A stretch of 64,000 nucleotides of DNA, taken from Marisediminitalea lipolytica. Lineage in GTDB: Bacteria; Pseudomonadota; Gammaproteobacteria; Enterobacterales; Alteromonadaceae. Positions within the stretch are counted from its first letter, which is position 1. Every line of letters begins with the position of its first letter. The stretch covers positions 87,191 to 151,190 of the forward strand of contig NZ_MJIC01000021.1 in assembly GCF_001758465.1 (NCBI RefSeq), given 5' to 3'. The translations under genes were made by a program, and so were the position numbers. The notes below the pieces were generated by a model. That model made no database searches, had not been told where the DNA came from, and saw only the letters and a program-made list of their open reading frames with translations. Positions 9,591 to 18,154 of this stretch are shown piece after piece.

Positions 9591-9745
9591 GGCGTCATCA
9601 TGCATCACACACAGTTTCGTCTTTGAGGATGTTGGCTGCGTGCACTTTCACTTTGGTGGGACAGCGAACCACAGTTCCCGGCAGGGTCACCGAATGGGAC
9701 ACTGTCCCTTTCCATCAACGAGTTGTTTATTTCTGGCTTTAAAAC

Positions 9746-9779
9746 CAAAAAGCCCCGAACATTTCTGTTCAGGGCTTTT
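9746..9779 (-). terminator. terminator hairpin of the lost tRNA copy
   Basis: A hairpin formed by AGCCC(C)GAAC and GTTC(A)GGGCT has A and T runs on both sides, so it can act in either direction. It sits next to a truncated tRNA-Phe 3' end in the same arrangement as the functional tRNA terminator at 9872-9903, so it is read as the terminator of a former second tRNA copy. Confidence 0.6.
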
Positions 9780-9780
9780 C

Positions 9781-9807
9781 GAATAATGGTGCCTCGACCC
9801 GGGATCG
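9781..9807 (-). repeat. 27-base exact repeat containing a truncated tRNA-Phe 3' end
   Basis: Bases 9781-9807 are identical to 9905-9931. The repeat covers the last 21 bases of tRNA-Phe (3' CCA back into the T-arm) plus six bases beyond the CCA. The rest of a tRNA is absent. It may be the remnant of a duplicated tRNA or of an attachment site. Confidence 0.75.
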
Positions 9808-9871
9808 CGACTCACGGTTACCGGCAGGCGATACGCAAGCGTGTCCCGTTCTTATATTTGACGACAGGATC

Positions 9872-9903
9872 AAAAAAGCCCCGCATTTTCATGCGAGGCT
9901 TTC
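9872..9903 (-). terminator. terminator of tRNA-Phe
   Basis: Read on the minus strand, AGCCTCGCAT-GAAA-ATGCGGGGCT forms a GC-rich hairpin with one mismatch and is followed by six T residues. It begins eight bases after the tRNA CCA end. Confidence 0.85.
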
Positions 9904-9910
9904 TGAATAA

Positions 9911-9986
9911 TGGTGCCTCGACCCGGGATCGAACCAGGGACACGCGGATTTTCAATCCGCTGCTCTACCAACTGAGCTATCGAGGC
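9911..9986 (-). tRNA. tRNA-Phe (GAA anticodon)
   Basis: A 76-base cloverleaf on the minus strand. The acceptor GCCTCGA pairs with TCGAGGC before an encoded CCA. The D-arm is AGCTCAGTTGGTAGAGC. The anticodon stem GCGGATT-GAA-AATCCGC gives anticodon GAA. The T-arm has GGTTCGATCC. The layout and the CCA match bacterial tRNA-Phe. A terminator follows directly. It reads convergently with nothing and lies just downstream of yggX, so it may be transcribed alone or from readthrough of mutY-yggX. Confidence 0.97.
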
Positions 9987-10117
9987 AAATCTGGTTAGCG
10001 TTTTCGGCTAGTGCCGTCCTGCTGTGGGTGCGTATTTAACGAGTTTCGCGCTTTTAAGTCAACCACTTTTTTTAATATTTTATTTAACTGCGTGTTCTTT
10101 GTGCAATCAGTACAAAA

Positions 10118-10393
10118 TCACGGCTTTTTCGGCGGTACATAGCCTTCTATCGTGGGTTCCTTGCCTTCAAACAGAAACGCCTCCATTTGCTCTTCCAGGA
10201 ATTTTCTGTCAGTAGGCTCCATCATATTGAGCTTTTTTTCGTTGATCAGCATGGTCTGCTTTTTCTGCCATTCAGCCCAGGCTTCTTTTGAAATGTTGTC
10301 AAAAATACGTTTTCCCAGTTCACCCGGGTAAAGCTGAAAATCCAGGCCATCAGCCTCTTTGTCTAAATGTACGCAATGTACCGTTCTGGGCAT
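10118..10393 (-). CDS. yggX: Fe(2+)-trafficking protein YggX
   Basis: A 91-residue protein that matches YggX along its whole length: MPRTVHCV at the start with the conserved Cys7, then LYPGELGKRI and INEKKLNMM. YggX protects iron-sulfur proteins from oxidative damage and is proposed to carry labile iron. It lies 28 bases after mutY on the same strand, the usual gammaproteobacterial pairing, which makes sense because MutY has a 4Fe-4S cluster. GGAGA precedes the ATG. Very little doubt about identity. Confidence 0.96.
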   Translation of the reverse strand: MPRTVHCVHLDKEADGLDFQLYPGELGKRIFDNISKEAWAEWQKKQTMLINEKKLNMMEPTDRKFLEEQMEAFLFEGKEPTIEGYVPPKKP

Positions 10394-10421
10394 CGTTATT
10401 CTCCGCGTTAATGTAGTGTGA

Positions 10422-11462
10422 TTATAACTGTTTCGACAGTTCGGTCAGCAATCTTTTTACCGGCGTGGGCACGCCCACTGTTAATGGTTCATGTAACGAA
10501 ACCCAGCTATGCCCCGATTCACCAATAACCTGATTAAGTGACTGGCAATGTAACAATTTGGGCTGAATATCCAAATGGTAGTGACTGAATGTATGTCTGA
10601 ATGGCGACAGCAGTTCAGCGTTGTACTCTTTACCTGCAAACCTGGCAATATCAGTGGGGATATCATCAGCGGATTCGCTTTCGACAAAACTCCATAGCCC
10701 GCCCCAAATCCCAGTGGTCGGGCGCTGTTTAAGTAACACACTGCCCTGATAAAACGGGATCCACATCACCGTGCTTTTTACCGGCAACGCTTTTTTCGGC
10801 TTTTTACCCGGATAGTCTGTCTGATTACCCTGCGCATAGGCAATGCAATCCTGCTGTAAGGGGCACTCATCACAACGAGGTTTACTCCGGGTGCATATCA
10901 TCGCCCCGAGATCCATCATCACCTGAGTGTAATCATTGGTGCGCTCGGCCGGAGTATTTTGCGTAGCATACTGCCAGAGCTGTTGTTCTACCTGCTTTTT
11001 CCCGGGCCAGCCATCTACCGCGTAATAGCGCGCCAAAACTCGTTTTACATTGCCATCCAGGATCGGATGAGACTGCCCGCAGGCGATAGAAAGTATGGCC
11101 CCTGCAGTTGAGCGGCCAATCCCGGGCAGCGCCATTACCTCTTCCAGGGTTTGCGGAAACTCGCCATTATATTGCTCTGCAATATTTTGCGCCGCCTTGT
11201 GTAAATTTCGCGCTCTGGCGTAGTATCCAAGCCCTGTCCACAAATGCAGCACTTCATCCTGTGGGGCGTTAGCCAAATCCGTCACTGTTGGAAAGCGCTG
11301 CATAAAGCGCTCAAAATAAGGGATGACAGTGGTCACCTGGGTCTGCTGCAACATAATTTCTGATACCCAGACCCGGTATGCCGATATGTCCTGCTGCCAG
11401 GGTAAATGCTTGCGGCCATGGGCATCAAACCACGCTAATACCCTTGTTGAAAATGAATTCAC
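10422..11462 (-). CDS. mutY: A/G-specific adenine DNA glycosylase MutY
   Basis: A 346-residue base-excision repair enzyme that removes adenine mispaired with 8-oxoguanine. Visible features: catalytic Glu35 in SEIMLQQTQV, helix-hairpin-helix LPGIGRSTAGAI (112-123), catalytic Asp136 in ILDGNVKR, and the 4Fe-4S ligands Cys190, Cys197, Cys200 and Cys206 (spacing 6-2-5). A C-terminal Nudix-like domain from about 225 recognises 8-oxoG. The start is GTG with GGGAG nine bases upstream. It forms an operon with yggX and is divergent from an alpha/beta hydrolase gene across 100 bases. All catalytic residues are intact. Confidence 0.97.
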   Translation of the reverse strand: MNSFSTRVLAWFDAHGRKHLPWQQDISAYRVWVSEIMLQQTQVTTVIPYFERFMQRFPTVTDLANAPQDEVLHLWTGLGYYARARNLHKAAQNIAEQYNGEFPQTLEEVMALPGIGRSTAGAILSIACGQSHPILDGNVKRVLARYYAVDGWPGKKQVEQQLWQYATQNTPAERTNDYTQVMMDLGAMICTRSKPRCDECPLQQDCIAYAQGNQTDYPGKKPKKALPVKSTVMWIPFYQGSVLLKQRPTTGIWGGLWSFVESESADDIPTDIARFAGKEYNAELLSPFRHTFSHYHLDIQPKLLHCQSLNQVIGESGHSWVSLHEPLTVGVPTPVKRLLTELSKQL

Positions 11463-11562
11463 GACTTTCTACTCCCAATTTCAGCCCGGAAGTGTATCAG
11501 TGATTGCGCCGATACCGTAGAGCCTGATAGGCTGCCCACGACTTTTTTCAGAGGACAGCCTT

Positions 11563-12246
11563 ATGCGTTATGTTTTTTTACCCGGAACATTGTGTGATGA
11601 ACGTGTGTGGCTGCCGGTATGGAAACAGCTCAACATTCCCTCCAGAGCTTATGTACCGCTGCAATGGGCAAATAGTTTAGAAGAAATGCTGGCGCTCACC
11701 AGTGACCGCACCGACCCCGATGGCAAAAACCACCTGATAGGCTATTCCATGGGCGCATATATCGCGGCGCTCTGGGCGCTCACTTATCCGGATAAAGTGG
11801 CCTCGTTAACTTTACTGGGTTATGTCCCAACCGGCCTTTCTGAGCGCGAATTAAAGCGGCGCAAAACGCTTATTCAGCAGCTAAAGAGCGGTAATGTCGA
11901 TGTGACAGCCAAAAGCTATCTGGCCAATATGATGTTGCCCGAACATAGCGATGAGATTCTGCCCTTTGTAACCGATATGGCCAGCGACCTGGGCGCGGCC
12001 ACGCTGCGAGCACACATACAAAGTACAACACCGCGAAAGGATCTCACCGCAAAGCTGGGGCAGCTAAAATGTCCGGTGTATTTAGTTGGCGCAAAACAGG
12101 ATACCGTCGCCCCATATTCAGCAATGCAATCGGCCAAAGAGCGTATTAAGGGTGCAAGATTACTGCCGGTTGAAGACAGTGGTCACATGATGATGCTGGA
12201 ACAGCCTGCTGCAGTGGCCGCTTTACTAAACGAGTTATTCGCCTGA
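11563..12246 (+). CDS. alpha/beta-fold hydrolase
   Basis: A 227-residue protein with the alpha/beta hydrolase triad: nucleophile Ser62 in GYSMGAY, Asp180 in VGAKQDTVAP, His208 in DSGHMMMLEQP. There is no signal peptide, so it acts in the cytosol. The closest general type is the small esterase/BioH/MenH-like group, but the substrate is not evident. AGAGGA lies seven bases before the ATG. Its last 12 bases overlap the 3' end of the convergent Nudix gene, an overlap that leaves no room for a terminator between them. Confidence 0.85.
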   Translation: MRYVFLPGTLCDERVWLPVWKQLNIPSRAYVPLQWANSLEEMLALTSDRTDPDGKNHLIGYSMGAYIAALWALTYPDKVASLTLLGYVPTGLSERELKRRKTLIQQLKSGNVDVTAKSYLANMMLPEHSDEILPFVTDMASDLGAATLRAHIQSTTPRKDLTAKLGQLKCPVYLVGAKQDTVAPYSAMQSAKERIKGARLLPVEDSGHMMMLEQPAAVAALLNELFA

Positions 12247-12747
12247 GTTCAGCCAGGTATTTAACGCATGCTGGGCAGAAGGGAAAGCAAGAGCAAGTCC
12301 CTGACAGGCGTCTTTATTAAACCATTGGTAAGCGCTCACCTCGTCTTTATCCAAGGTAAAATCAGGTAATTCAGAAAGCTCTGTAACAAAGAAGATATCC
12401 ATGGTCGGATAGACCAACGATTTATAGGGATACTGATTTGGCCAGGCGCCAAGATAACGCAAAGGCGTAGTGAGTGTAATACCGGTTTCTTCCAGCATCT
12501 CACGGCGCAGTGCTTGTTCGGCTGACTCATTAGGATTAACAAACCCGCCGGGTAAATCCCATTCACCAGCGGACGGGGCTTTACCACGCTTTAGCAGTAA
12601 CACGCTTTGGTTATAAACCAAAACCGCTCCTACTGCCGCCGCCACATTGCGAAAAACTTCAAAATCACACTTACTGCACTGGTAGCAATTATTATCTTTG
12701 CTGGTAAGAGCCGACTGTCCGCACCGGGGGCAATAGTGTTGCGACAT
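12235..12747 (-). CDS. Nudix hydrolase with N-terminal zinc ribbon
   Basis: A 170-residue Nudix protein. The N-terminal zinc ribbon has CxxC pairs at residues 6/9 and 24/27. The Nudix box GGFVNPNESAEQAL then REMLEETGI spans about 67-90 and includes the catalytic REMLEE. The ribbon-plus-Nudix arrangement resembles the NADH pyrophosphatase family, but the protein is shorter and lacks the N-terminal domain of NudC, so the substrate (NAD(H), ADP-ribose or another nucleoside diphosphate) is open. The ATG at 12747 is chosen because it sits directly before the ribbon; an in-frame ATG five codons upstream is also possible. Confidence 0.85.
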   Translation of the reverse strand: MSQHYCPRCGQSALTSKDNNCYQCSKCDFEVFRNVAAAVGAVLVYNQSVLLLKRGKAPSAGEWDLPGGFVNPNESAEQALRREMLEETGITLTTPLRYLGAWPNQYPYKSLVYPTMDIFFVTELSELPDFTLDKDEVSAYQWFNKDACQGLALAFPSAQHALNTWLNSGE

Positions 12748-12908
12748 TCTGTTATATTCCATTCGCTTAGCTTAATGCTTAGGCTATCATACAACAATCA
12801 GGCGTCCAGCATTGGGCATAGCGTATAAAGGTAAGCACGCCGCCAGACCGTTGCAATTTTGTACGCGTCGTGGATAATGCCGCGGCAATCAACAGGTGAC
12901 AGAATATC

Positions 12909-13628
12909 ATGGCAAAATTTAACTCACAGGCCGAAGCTGAAGCAGCCGGCATCTACATCAGTAAAGTCAAAAGTTTTGTTAAGCGCGAGGGGCGTTTAAC
13001 CAAGGCTCAGGGGCGGGCGTTAGAAGAATTCTGGCCCACAAAAGGTATCGATTACCAGAGCGAGCCGGTGGATTTTACTGAGGTATTTGGCCGCGCAGCG
13101 CCTGTGGTGATTGAAATTGGTTTTGGCATGGGTAAATCCCTGGTCACCATGGCCCATGAGGCACCTGAGCTAAACTTTATTGGCATTGAAGTACACCGCC
13201 CTGGCGTAGGTGCCTGCCTTGCTGATGCCGGTGAGCTGGGCGTAGAAAACCTGCGCGTGATGGAGCACGATGCCGTTGAAGTTTTAAAAAACATGATCCC
13301 GGACGGTAGCTTGCACCGTTTGCAGTTGTTCTTCCCGGATCCATGGCATAAAAAGCGTCACCACAAACGCCGCATCGTACAACCTGAATTTGCTGAACTG
13401 GTTCGCACCAAACTGGCCATCGGCGGTACATTCCACATGGCAACCGACTGGGAGCCCTATGCCCAGTTTATGGCAGAAGTAATGAACGCCGCTGAAGGCT
13501 ATAGCAATACCGCAGCCGAAGGCGATTATGTCGCGCGACCGGATTATCGCCCTATCACTAAATTTGAAGTACGCGGTCAAAAACTCGGCCACGGCGTATG
13601 GGATCTGATTTACGAGCGTACCGCATGA
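12909..13628 (+). CDS. trmB: tRNA (guanine-N7-)-methyltransferase TrmB
   Basis: A 239-residue SAM-dependent enzyme that makes m7G46 in tRNA variable loops. The SAM-binding motif is VIEIGFGMGKS (about 62-72). The family signature LFFPDPWHKKRHHKRR is at about 139-154, followed by the C-terminal TKFE. Length is that of the E. coli enzyme. AGGTGA precedes the ATG. It overlaps the rsmC-like gene by four bases (ATGA), so the two RNA methyltransferases are translationally coupled. Confidence 0.96.
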   Translation: MAKFNSQAEAEAAGIYISKVKSFVKREGRLTKAQGRALEEFWPTKGIDYQSEPVDFTEVFGRAAPVVIEIGFGMGKSLVTMAHEAPELNFIGIEVHRPGVGACLADAGELGVENLRVMEHDAVEVLKNMIPDGSLHRLQLFFPDPWHKKRHHKRRIVQPEFAELVRTKLAIGGTFHMATDWEPYAQFMAEVMNAAEGYSNTAAEGDYVARPDYRPITKFEVRGQKLGHGVWDLIYERTA

Positions 13629-14713
13629 GTTTATCGCCGCAAAGTCAGCTGATCCTGCGTAACAAAGAGCAGTTTGATGAAGGTAACTGGCTCATTATTA
13701 ATCCTGATGACGCGAGTTTATTTGGCTCGTTGAGCGAATTGTCGCTCATGGTATTACACCAGTACTTTGATGTTTTCAGTCAGGCCACCCGCCAGCGTGA
13801 GGCTGCACGGTTTGCCAGCCAGGACATAATAAACAACCCCGAATCGCTGCAGTTGTCTGCCACAACAGGTAACCATACTCATATTTTTGCACCTTTTATT
13901 TGTCAGGCAGACAACATTACCGATGTGCTTATTTTTATGCCTAAGGCTAAAGCACATCTGGCCATGCTCATGGCAATGGCTGGCGCTATTGCCGGTAACG
14001 GGCATCGCGTGCATGTGATTGGCGAAAACCGCGGCGGTATCAAAAGTGCAGGCAAAACCATGCAAAGCTATGGTGCTGTGGATAAACTCGACTCAGCCCG
14101 CCATTGCAGCTGGCTAACCTGTTATCTGGAAAACGCCCCTACTGGTTTTAATATCGGTGATTATCTGGCTAAAGACACTTACACCAGCCAGGGCACTCAA
14201 TGGAAGGTTTGTTCGTTGCCCGGCGTGTTCAGTCATCGTGAACTGGATGCCGGTACGGCCATGTTACTTTCTGAACTCCCCGCCACAGTATCTGGCAAAG
14301 TACTGGATTTTGCCTGTGGTGCCGGCGTAATAGCCAGTTACCTGTTAAGTGCGGGCAGCAAAGCCAGTCTGGAGTTACTGGATGTCAGTGCGCTGGCATT
14401 GTGGAGCAGCGCGCAAACCCTGCACAGCAATAATCAACAGGGCATGCTGATTGCCACTGATACCTTGCAGGGCGTAGCCGGCAAATATCACGCCGTGGTC
14501 ACCAATCCACCGTTCCACACGGGCGTAAAAACCGATTATCGGATTACCCGTGAATTTATTCAGGGCACGAGACAGCATTTATTGCCCAAGGGCACGCTGT
14601 ATCTGGTGGCAAACCGTTTTCTGCCTTATGCCGAGTTACTTGCAGAACAGTTTTCTCAACCCAAATTACTGACTCAGGACAGTCGTTTTTCTGTTTATTT
14701 CGCACAAAGTTAG
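13625..14713 (+). CDS. rsmC: 16S rRNA m2G1207 methyltransferase RsmC
   Basis: A 362-residue protein with an N-terminal non-catalytic methyltransferase-like domain (about 1-170) and a C-terminal catalytic domain. The latter carries the SAM motif VLDFACGAGV and the substrate motif TNPPFH, typical of N2-guanine methyltransferases. The length and two-domain build fit RsmC, which methylates G1207 of 16S rRNA; RlmG is the alternative but the domain spacing favours RsmC. The start is the ATG that overlaps the trmB stop (ATGA); a possible start nine codons upstream would overlap trmB more and is not favoured. Confidence 0.88.
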   Translation: MSLSPQSQLILRNKEQFDEGNWLIINPDDASLFGSLSELSLMVLHQYFDVFSQATRQREAARFASQDIINNPESLQLSATTGNHTHIFAPFICQADNITDVLIFMPKAKAHLAMLMAMAGAIAGNGHRVHVIGENRGGIKSAGKTMQSYGAVDKLDSARHCSWLTCYLENAPTGFNIGDYLAKDTYTSQGTQWKVCSLPGVFSHRELDAGTAMLLSELPATVSGKVLDFACGAGVIASYLLSAGSKASLELLDVSALALWSSAQTLHSNNQQGMLIATDTLQGVAGKYHAVVTNPPFHTGVKTDYRITREFIQGTRQHLLPKGTLYLVANRFLPYAELLAEQFSQPKLLTQDSRFSVYFAQS

Positions 14714-14779
14714 CGTTTAAATCCTTGTCTTGTGTGATAATTTAACGGCTGACACCAGATATAACCGCAGGAGAGCAGT

Positions 14780-16207
14780 GTGAACATCGTTTTTGCCATT
14801 TCTGAAGTCGAAGAGCTAGTAAAAACCGGCGGACTGGCCGATGTGGGTAAAGCGCTGCCGCTGGCCCTTAAATCGCCCGATCACACTATCAGTATCTTTT
14901 TACCTTACTACCGGGCTATCGCTGAGCAGTTCTCGTTATCCGAAGCCTGCAGTAGTCAGACACTGTTTAGCGAAAGTAAGGTTTATCACTATTCGCTGCG
15001 CCAGCTGCACTGGCATGGTATAGACATTTACTTTGTTGATTACCCTGAATATTTCGATCGTGATGGCTTGTACAACAGTGCCTACGAAGCCTTTTACGAT
15101 AACGGCGAGCGCTTTAGTTTTTTCTGTGGTGCGGTACTTAACGGTTTACAGGCCTTAGGCATGCAGCCTGATATCATTCATTGCCACGACTGGCATACCG
15201 CCATGCTGCCCTTCTTACTGAAAAATGACCGCAGCGGCTATTTTGCCAACACCCGCAGCGTGTTTACTATCCATAACGCAGCTTTTCAGGGCGTTCATCG
15301 TATCGACGAAATTCCATTTTTACGTCAGCATCCGGCTATTTTTCAGCAGGTACACGGCGGCTATATTAACTTTTTGCAGTCTGCAATTGAGTGCGCCGAT
15401 AAAATCACCACTGTTAGCCCCAACTACGCTGCCGAGTTGCTCACCGATTTAGGCAGTCACGGACTGCACGACCGCCTGATGCAGCGCCAGAACGATTTAT
15501 CCGGGATTTTAAACGGTTGTGATTACACCCAGTGGGATCCTTTAACCGACCCTTACATTCCGGCTCATTTCGATGCCGGCGACTTCACCGGTAAAGCGCA
15601 ATGTAAAAGCGCTTTACAGAAAAAATCAGGTTTACCCGTTGAGCCCGCTATCCCGGTATTTGGCATGGTGTGCCGCCTGACCGAGCAAAAAGGGTTTGGC
15701 TATTTAATTCCTATTCTTGACCGGCTCATTCAGCACAAATTGCAGTTGGTCATTATTGGTACCGGCGATCCGCGGGTTTGTCAGGACCTCGGCGAGTTTG
15801 CCGAACAACACCCCGAACAGTTCTCGTTTATCAATGGCTTTAGTACCGAACATGCTCACCTGATAGAAGCCGGTGCTGATTTCTTTTTAATGCCATCTCA
15901 GTTTGAACCCTGCGGACTTAACCAGATGTACAGCCTGGCCTATGGCACGGTGCCAATTGTTCGCGCTGTTGGCGGTCTTAAAGATACCGTCGTCGACCCC
16001 GAGTATGCGCCCCACTCCGCCACCGGATTTATGTTTGCCGAACCTACGCCCGAGGCATTGCTAACCTGTATACGCCGGGCGCTGCTGGCTTACCACGAAT
16101 GTCCGGTAAATTTCAGGGAAATGGTACAAAGGGGCATGCACACCCGCTTTACCTGGCAGGCAGCCGCAGAGCAATATCTGGCGCTTTATCAGAGTATTCA
16201 TCACTAA
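14780..16207 (+). CDS. glgA: glycogen synthase GlgA
   Basis: A 475-residue GT5 glycosyltransferase that extends alpha-1,4-glucan from ADP-glucose. The ADP-glucose-binding motif KTGGLADVG begins at Lys15. HCHDWHTAMLP, TIHNAAFQG and the C-terminal EPCGLNQMYSLAYG plus RAVGGLKDTV are all present. The start is GTG with AGGAGAG upstream. No glgB, glgC or glgP is nearby, so its partners must lie elsewhere. It follows rsmC by 66 bases on the same strand and may or may not share its transcript. Confidence 0.96.
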   Translation: MNIVFAISEVEELVKTGGLADVGKALPLALKSPDHTISIFLPYYRAIAEQFSLSEACSSQTLFSESKVYHYSLRQLHWHGIDIYFVDYPEYFDRDGLYNSAYEAFYDNGERFSFFCGAVLNGLQALGMQPDIIHCHDWHTAMLPFLLKNDRSGYFANTRSVFTIHNAAFQGVHRIDEIPFLRQHPAIFQQVHGGYINFLQSAIECADKITTVSPNYAAELLTDLGSHGLHDRLMQRQNDLSGILNGCDYTQWDPLTDPYIPAHFDAGDFTGKAQCKSALQKKSGLPVEPAIPVFGMVCRLTEQKGFGYLIPILDRLIQHKLQLVIIGTGDPRVCQDLGEFAEQHPEQFSFINGFSTEHAHLIEAGADFFLMPSQFEPCGLNQMYSLAYGTVPIVRAVGGLKDTVVDPEYAPHSATGFMFAEPTPEALLTCIRRALLAYHECPVNFREMVQRGMHTRFTWQAAAEQYLALYQSIHH

Positions 16208-16214
16208 TCTGCCC

Positions 16215-16240
16215 GGCATCGGGTAAATCAGCCTGATGCC
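16215..16240 (+). other. stem-loop after glgA
   Basis: GGCATCGGG pairs with CCTGATGCC (one mismatch) across an eight-base loop, eight bases after the glgA stop. There is no T-run, so this is an RNA hairpin that may protect the 3' end rather than a classical terminator. Confidence 0.35.
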
Positions 16241-16344
16241 AGCATGCAAACCTGCCGGTCTCAAACTGCGAGAATACTTTCTTTTTCAGGTATTATAAGC
16301 CAATATTAAGGTATTCATCTTCCCAGGCTTAGTTAACATTTTTC

Positions 16345-18000
16345 ATGTCTCAGCCGACTGCCAGTTTGTCGATTAAAAGCATTATTATTTGGCTTGTGAT
16401 TGCCATTTCAGGCGGCGCTATGCTGTTGTCTACGTTAATCACAAACTATCTGCAACATGCCGAAGTAAAAAATCAGCTGTTGCAGGGCGCGCGCTCAATA
16501 GCTGATATGGTAGCCACCTCGGCGCGGCCGATTCTCGCCGTTCCTCCGACTGATATAAACGAGGAATTAGCCCAGAGTGACAGACTGTCAATTCTGCTAA
16601 ACGGGCTCGATAGCTTTCCCAATGTCCTCAACGCACATATTTATACTGTAACAGGCTCCGACACACCGGAAATGCAGGCCTTGTTCAGCAAGTCGACCAC
16701 CACCGCCGTAGAAAGTCGCATCGGTGACATGGCGCGCTTCTTTACGCCGCGGTTAAATGAGCATGACAAAATCATTGAGGTAATTCGTCCGGTTAACCTG
16801 GAAGACAAAACCCTCGGCTATGTTTACGTGCGTCTGTCGGCTAAGTCTTTTTATGAGTACATCGCCAATACCCGCATGGTCCAGTTAGCCACGGTTATGC
16901 TGATTATTATTGCGGCCTTTATGGTGGCGCTTAAATATGGCCAGAAATTAAGTAACCCTATCCAGGACATCACGCTGATGCTGCAGAAAGTAGCCCGCAC
17001 CCGCGACTACTCCCTGCGTTTTTCTGCCACTCATGTCCGCGAGTATAATCAGATGCTCGACTCGGTAAATGTATTACTGGCCCGGGTAGAAGAGTACATT
17101 GTTAAACAGCAACAGGCAGAAAAGCAGTTGCAGACACTTAACAGCCGCCTGGAAGAAGAAGTCCATCAGCGTACCGTAGCGCTTAAGAGTGCCAACGATG
17201 AGCTGATCCAGACCCTGGAAAAGCTCCATCAGTTTCAGCGCCAGATTGTCGAAAACGAAAAAATGGCCTCACTGGGTGATATGGTTGCCGGTGTCGCCCA
17301 CGAAGTAAATACGCCTATCGGTCTGGGTATTACCGCCTCTACCATGATGCTCGACAGGCTTGCGGTTATCGACCAGCAGTTTAAGGATAAAACCCTTAAA
17401 GCCAGTTCCATGCAGCGATTTATCGACGAGAGCCGCGAAAACCTCAACATTATTTACCGCAACCTCGACAGAGCAGCCGAACTGATTTCGAGCTTTAAGC
17501 AGGTTGCCGTCGATCAGTCCAGCGAAGAAGCGCGCGAAGTCAACGTCAGACAATTAATCGAAGAAACACTGATGTCGCTCAGACCAAGGCTTAAAAAAGT
17601 CAGTCATACTGTTAGTATTGATTGTCCGGAAACCCTCAACGTTAACTGTAAAGCAGGCCCGGTAAATCAAATTTTAATCAATTTAATTATGAATTCTTTG
17701 CTACATGCCTTTGAAACGGTTGAAAACGGCAAAATTGACGTCATAGCTAGGTTGACTGATGACCAAAAACTGAAAATAATTTACAGAGATAACGGAAGTG
17801 GTATACCCGAGAGCATAAAAAGCCGTATTTTTGATCCCTTTGTTACAACCAAAAGGGGGCAAGGCGGTTCTGGTCTGGGTATGCATCTGGTATTTAATTT
17901 GGTGACCCAAGCGCTCGGTGGCAATATAAAATTAGAAAGCGAAGAAGGTAATGGTGTCGAGTACACCCTGACATTTCCAGTCACTTTAAAAAAATCATAA
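16345..18000 (+). CDS. membrane sensor histidine kinase
   Basis: A 551-residue kinase. TM1 is at about 12-33, a periplasmic sensor at about 34-178 (predicted alpha/beta, no haem or metal motif seen), and TM2 at about 179-198. A HAMP-like linker and a long coiled coil (about 250-300) follow. The phosphoacceptor His319 is in GVAHEVNTPIGLG. The ATPase domain has NLIMNSLLHA (N box), YRDNGSGIPE (G1), FDPFVTTKRG (F) and GSGLGMHL (G2). There is no receiver or Hpt domain, so it is not a tripartite ArcB. It lies 154 bases before arcA on the same strand, raising the possibility that it signals to ArcA. The TPIG variant after the His is typical of a distinct kinase subgroup. The ATG has no strong ribosome site. 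Confidence 0.92.
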   Translation: MSQPTASLSIKSIIIWLVIAISGGAMLLSTLITNYLQHAEVKNQLLQGARSIADMVATSARPILAVPPTDINEELAQSDRLSILLNGLDSFPNVLNAHIYTVTGSDTPEMQALFSKSTTTAVESRIGDMARFFTPRLNEHDKIIEVIRPVNLEDKTLGYVYVRLSAKSFYEYIANTRMVQLATVMLIIIAAFMVALKYGQKLSNPIQDITLMLQKVARTRDYSLRFSATHVREYNQMLDSVNVLLARVEEYIVKQQQAEKQLQTLNSRLEEEVHQRTVALKSANDELIQTLEKLHQFQRQIVENEKMASLGDMVAGVAHEVNTPIGLGITASTMMLDRLAVIDQQFKDKTLKASSMQRFIDESRENLNIIYRNLDRAAELISSFKQVAVDQSSEEAREVNVRQLIEETLMSLRPRLKKVSHTVSIDCPETLNVNCKAGPVNQILINLIMNSLLHAFETVENGKIDVIARLTDDQKLKIIYRDNGSGIPESIKSRIFDPFVTTKRGQGGSGLGMHLVFNLVTQALGGNIKLESEEGNGVEYTLTFPVTLKKS

Positions 18001-18154
18001 AAAAACGTTATTTAACAAATTTTTTCTTGGACTTAACTTGCCCTTAAGCGTACTTTTACGAATGTGGCAATTAATTTGCAAGTTGAAAGACTGATAACAA
18101 TAAAATCTGATAAACTTTGTATAGAATAGTAATTTTTGTAAAAAGAGTGTGAAC

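Larger units (their letters stand above)
9199..9910. other. 712-base region without a convincing gene, with decayed tRNA-like repeats
   Basis: The AraC-proximal part (9199-9480) is AT-rich and featureless. A 30-codon reading frame at 9498-9590 has AGGAG seven bases before its ATG but no recognisable product. From about 9650 the sequence is a series of degenerate units: a 3'-tRNA-like end on the minus strand (reading GGTTCG then CCCACCA) at about 9652-9686; a terminator hairpin at 9746-9779 with an exact tRNA-Phe 3' fragment at 9781-9807; then the intact terminator and tRNA-Phe. The stretch CTGCCGG-AAC-GTG-TCGC occurs in two diverged copies on the minus strand. This looks like decay of a tandem tRNA array or an old integration site. 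Confidence 0.55.

Noticed and set aside
9518..9998. Longer plus-strand reading frames across the tRNA-Phe region
   Set aside because: They read through terminator hairpins and antisense to the tRNA, and translate to low-similarity sequence with no ribosome site.
12235..12246. Overlap of hydrolase and Nudix genes as a sign of a wrong stop
   Set aside because: Both reading frames end with full family-typical C-termini; a 12-base convergent overlap is acceptable.
13052..13592. Minus-strand reading frames of 80-102 codons inside trmB
   Set aside because: Antisense shadows of a conserved, well-recognised gene, with no family match or start signal.
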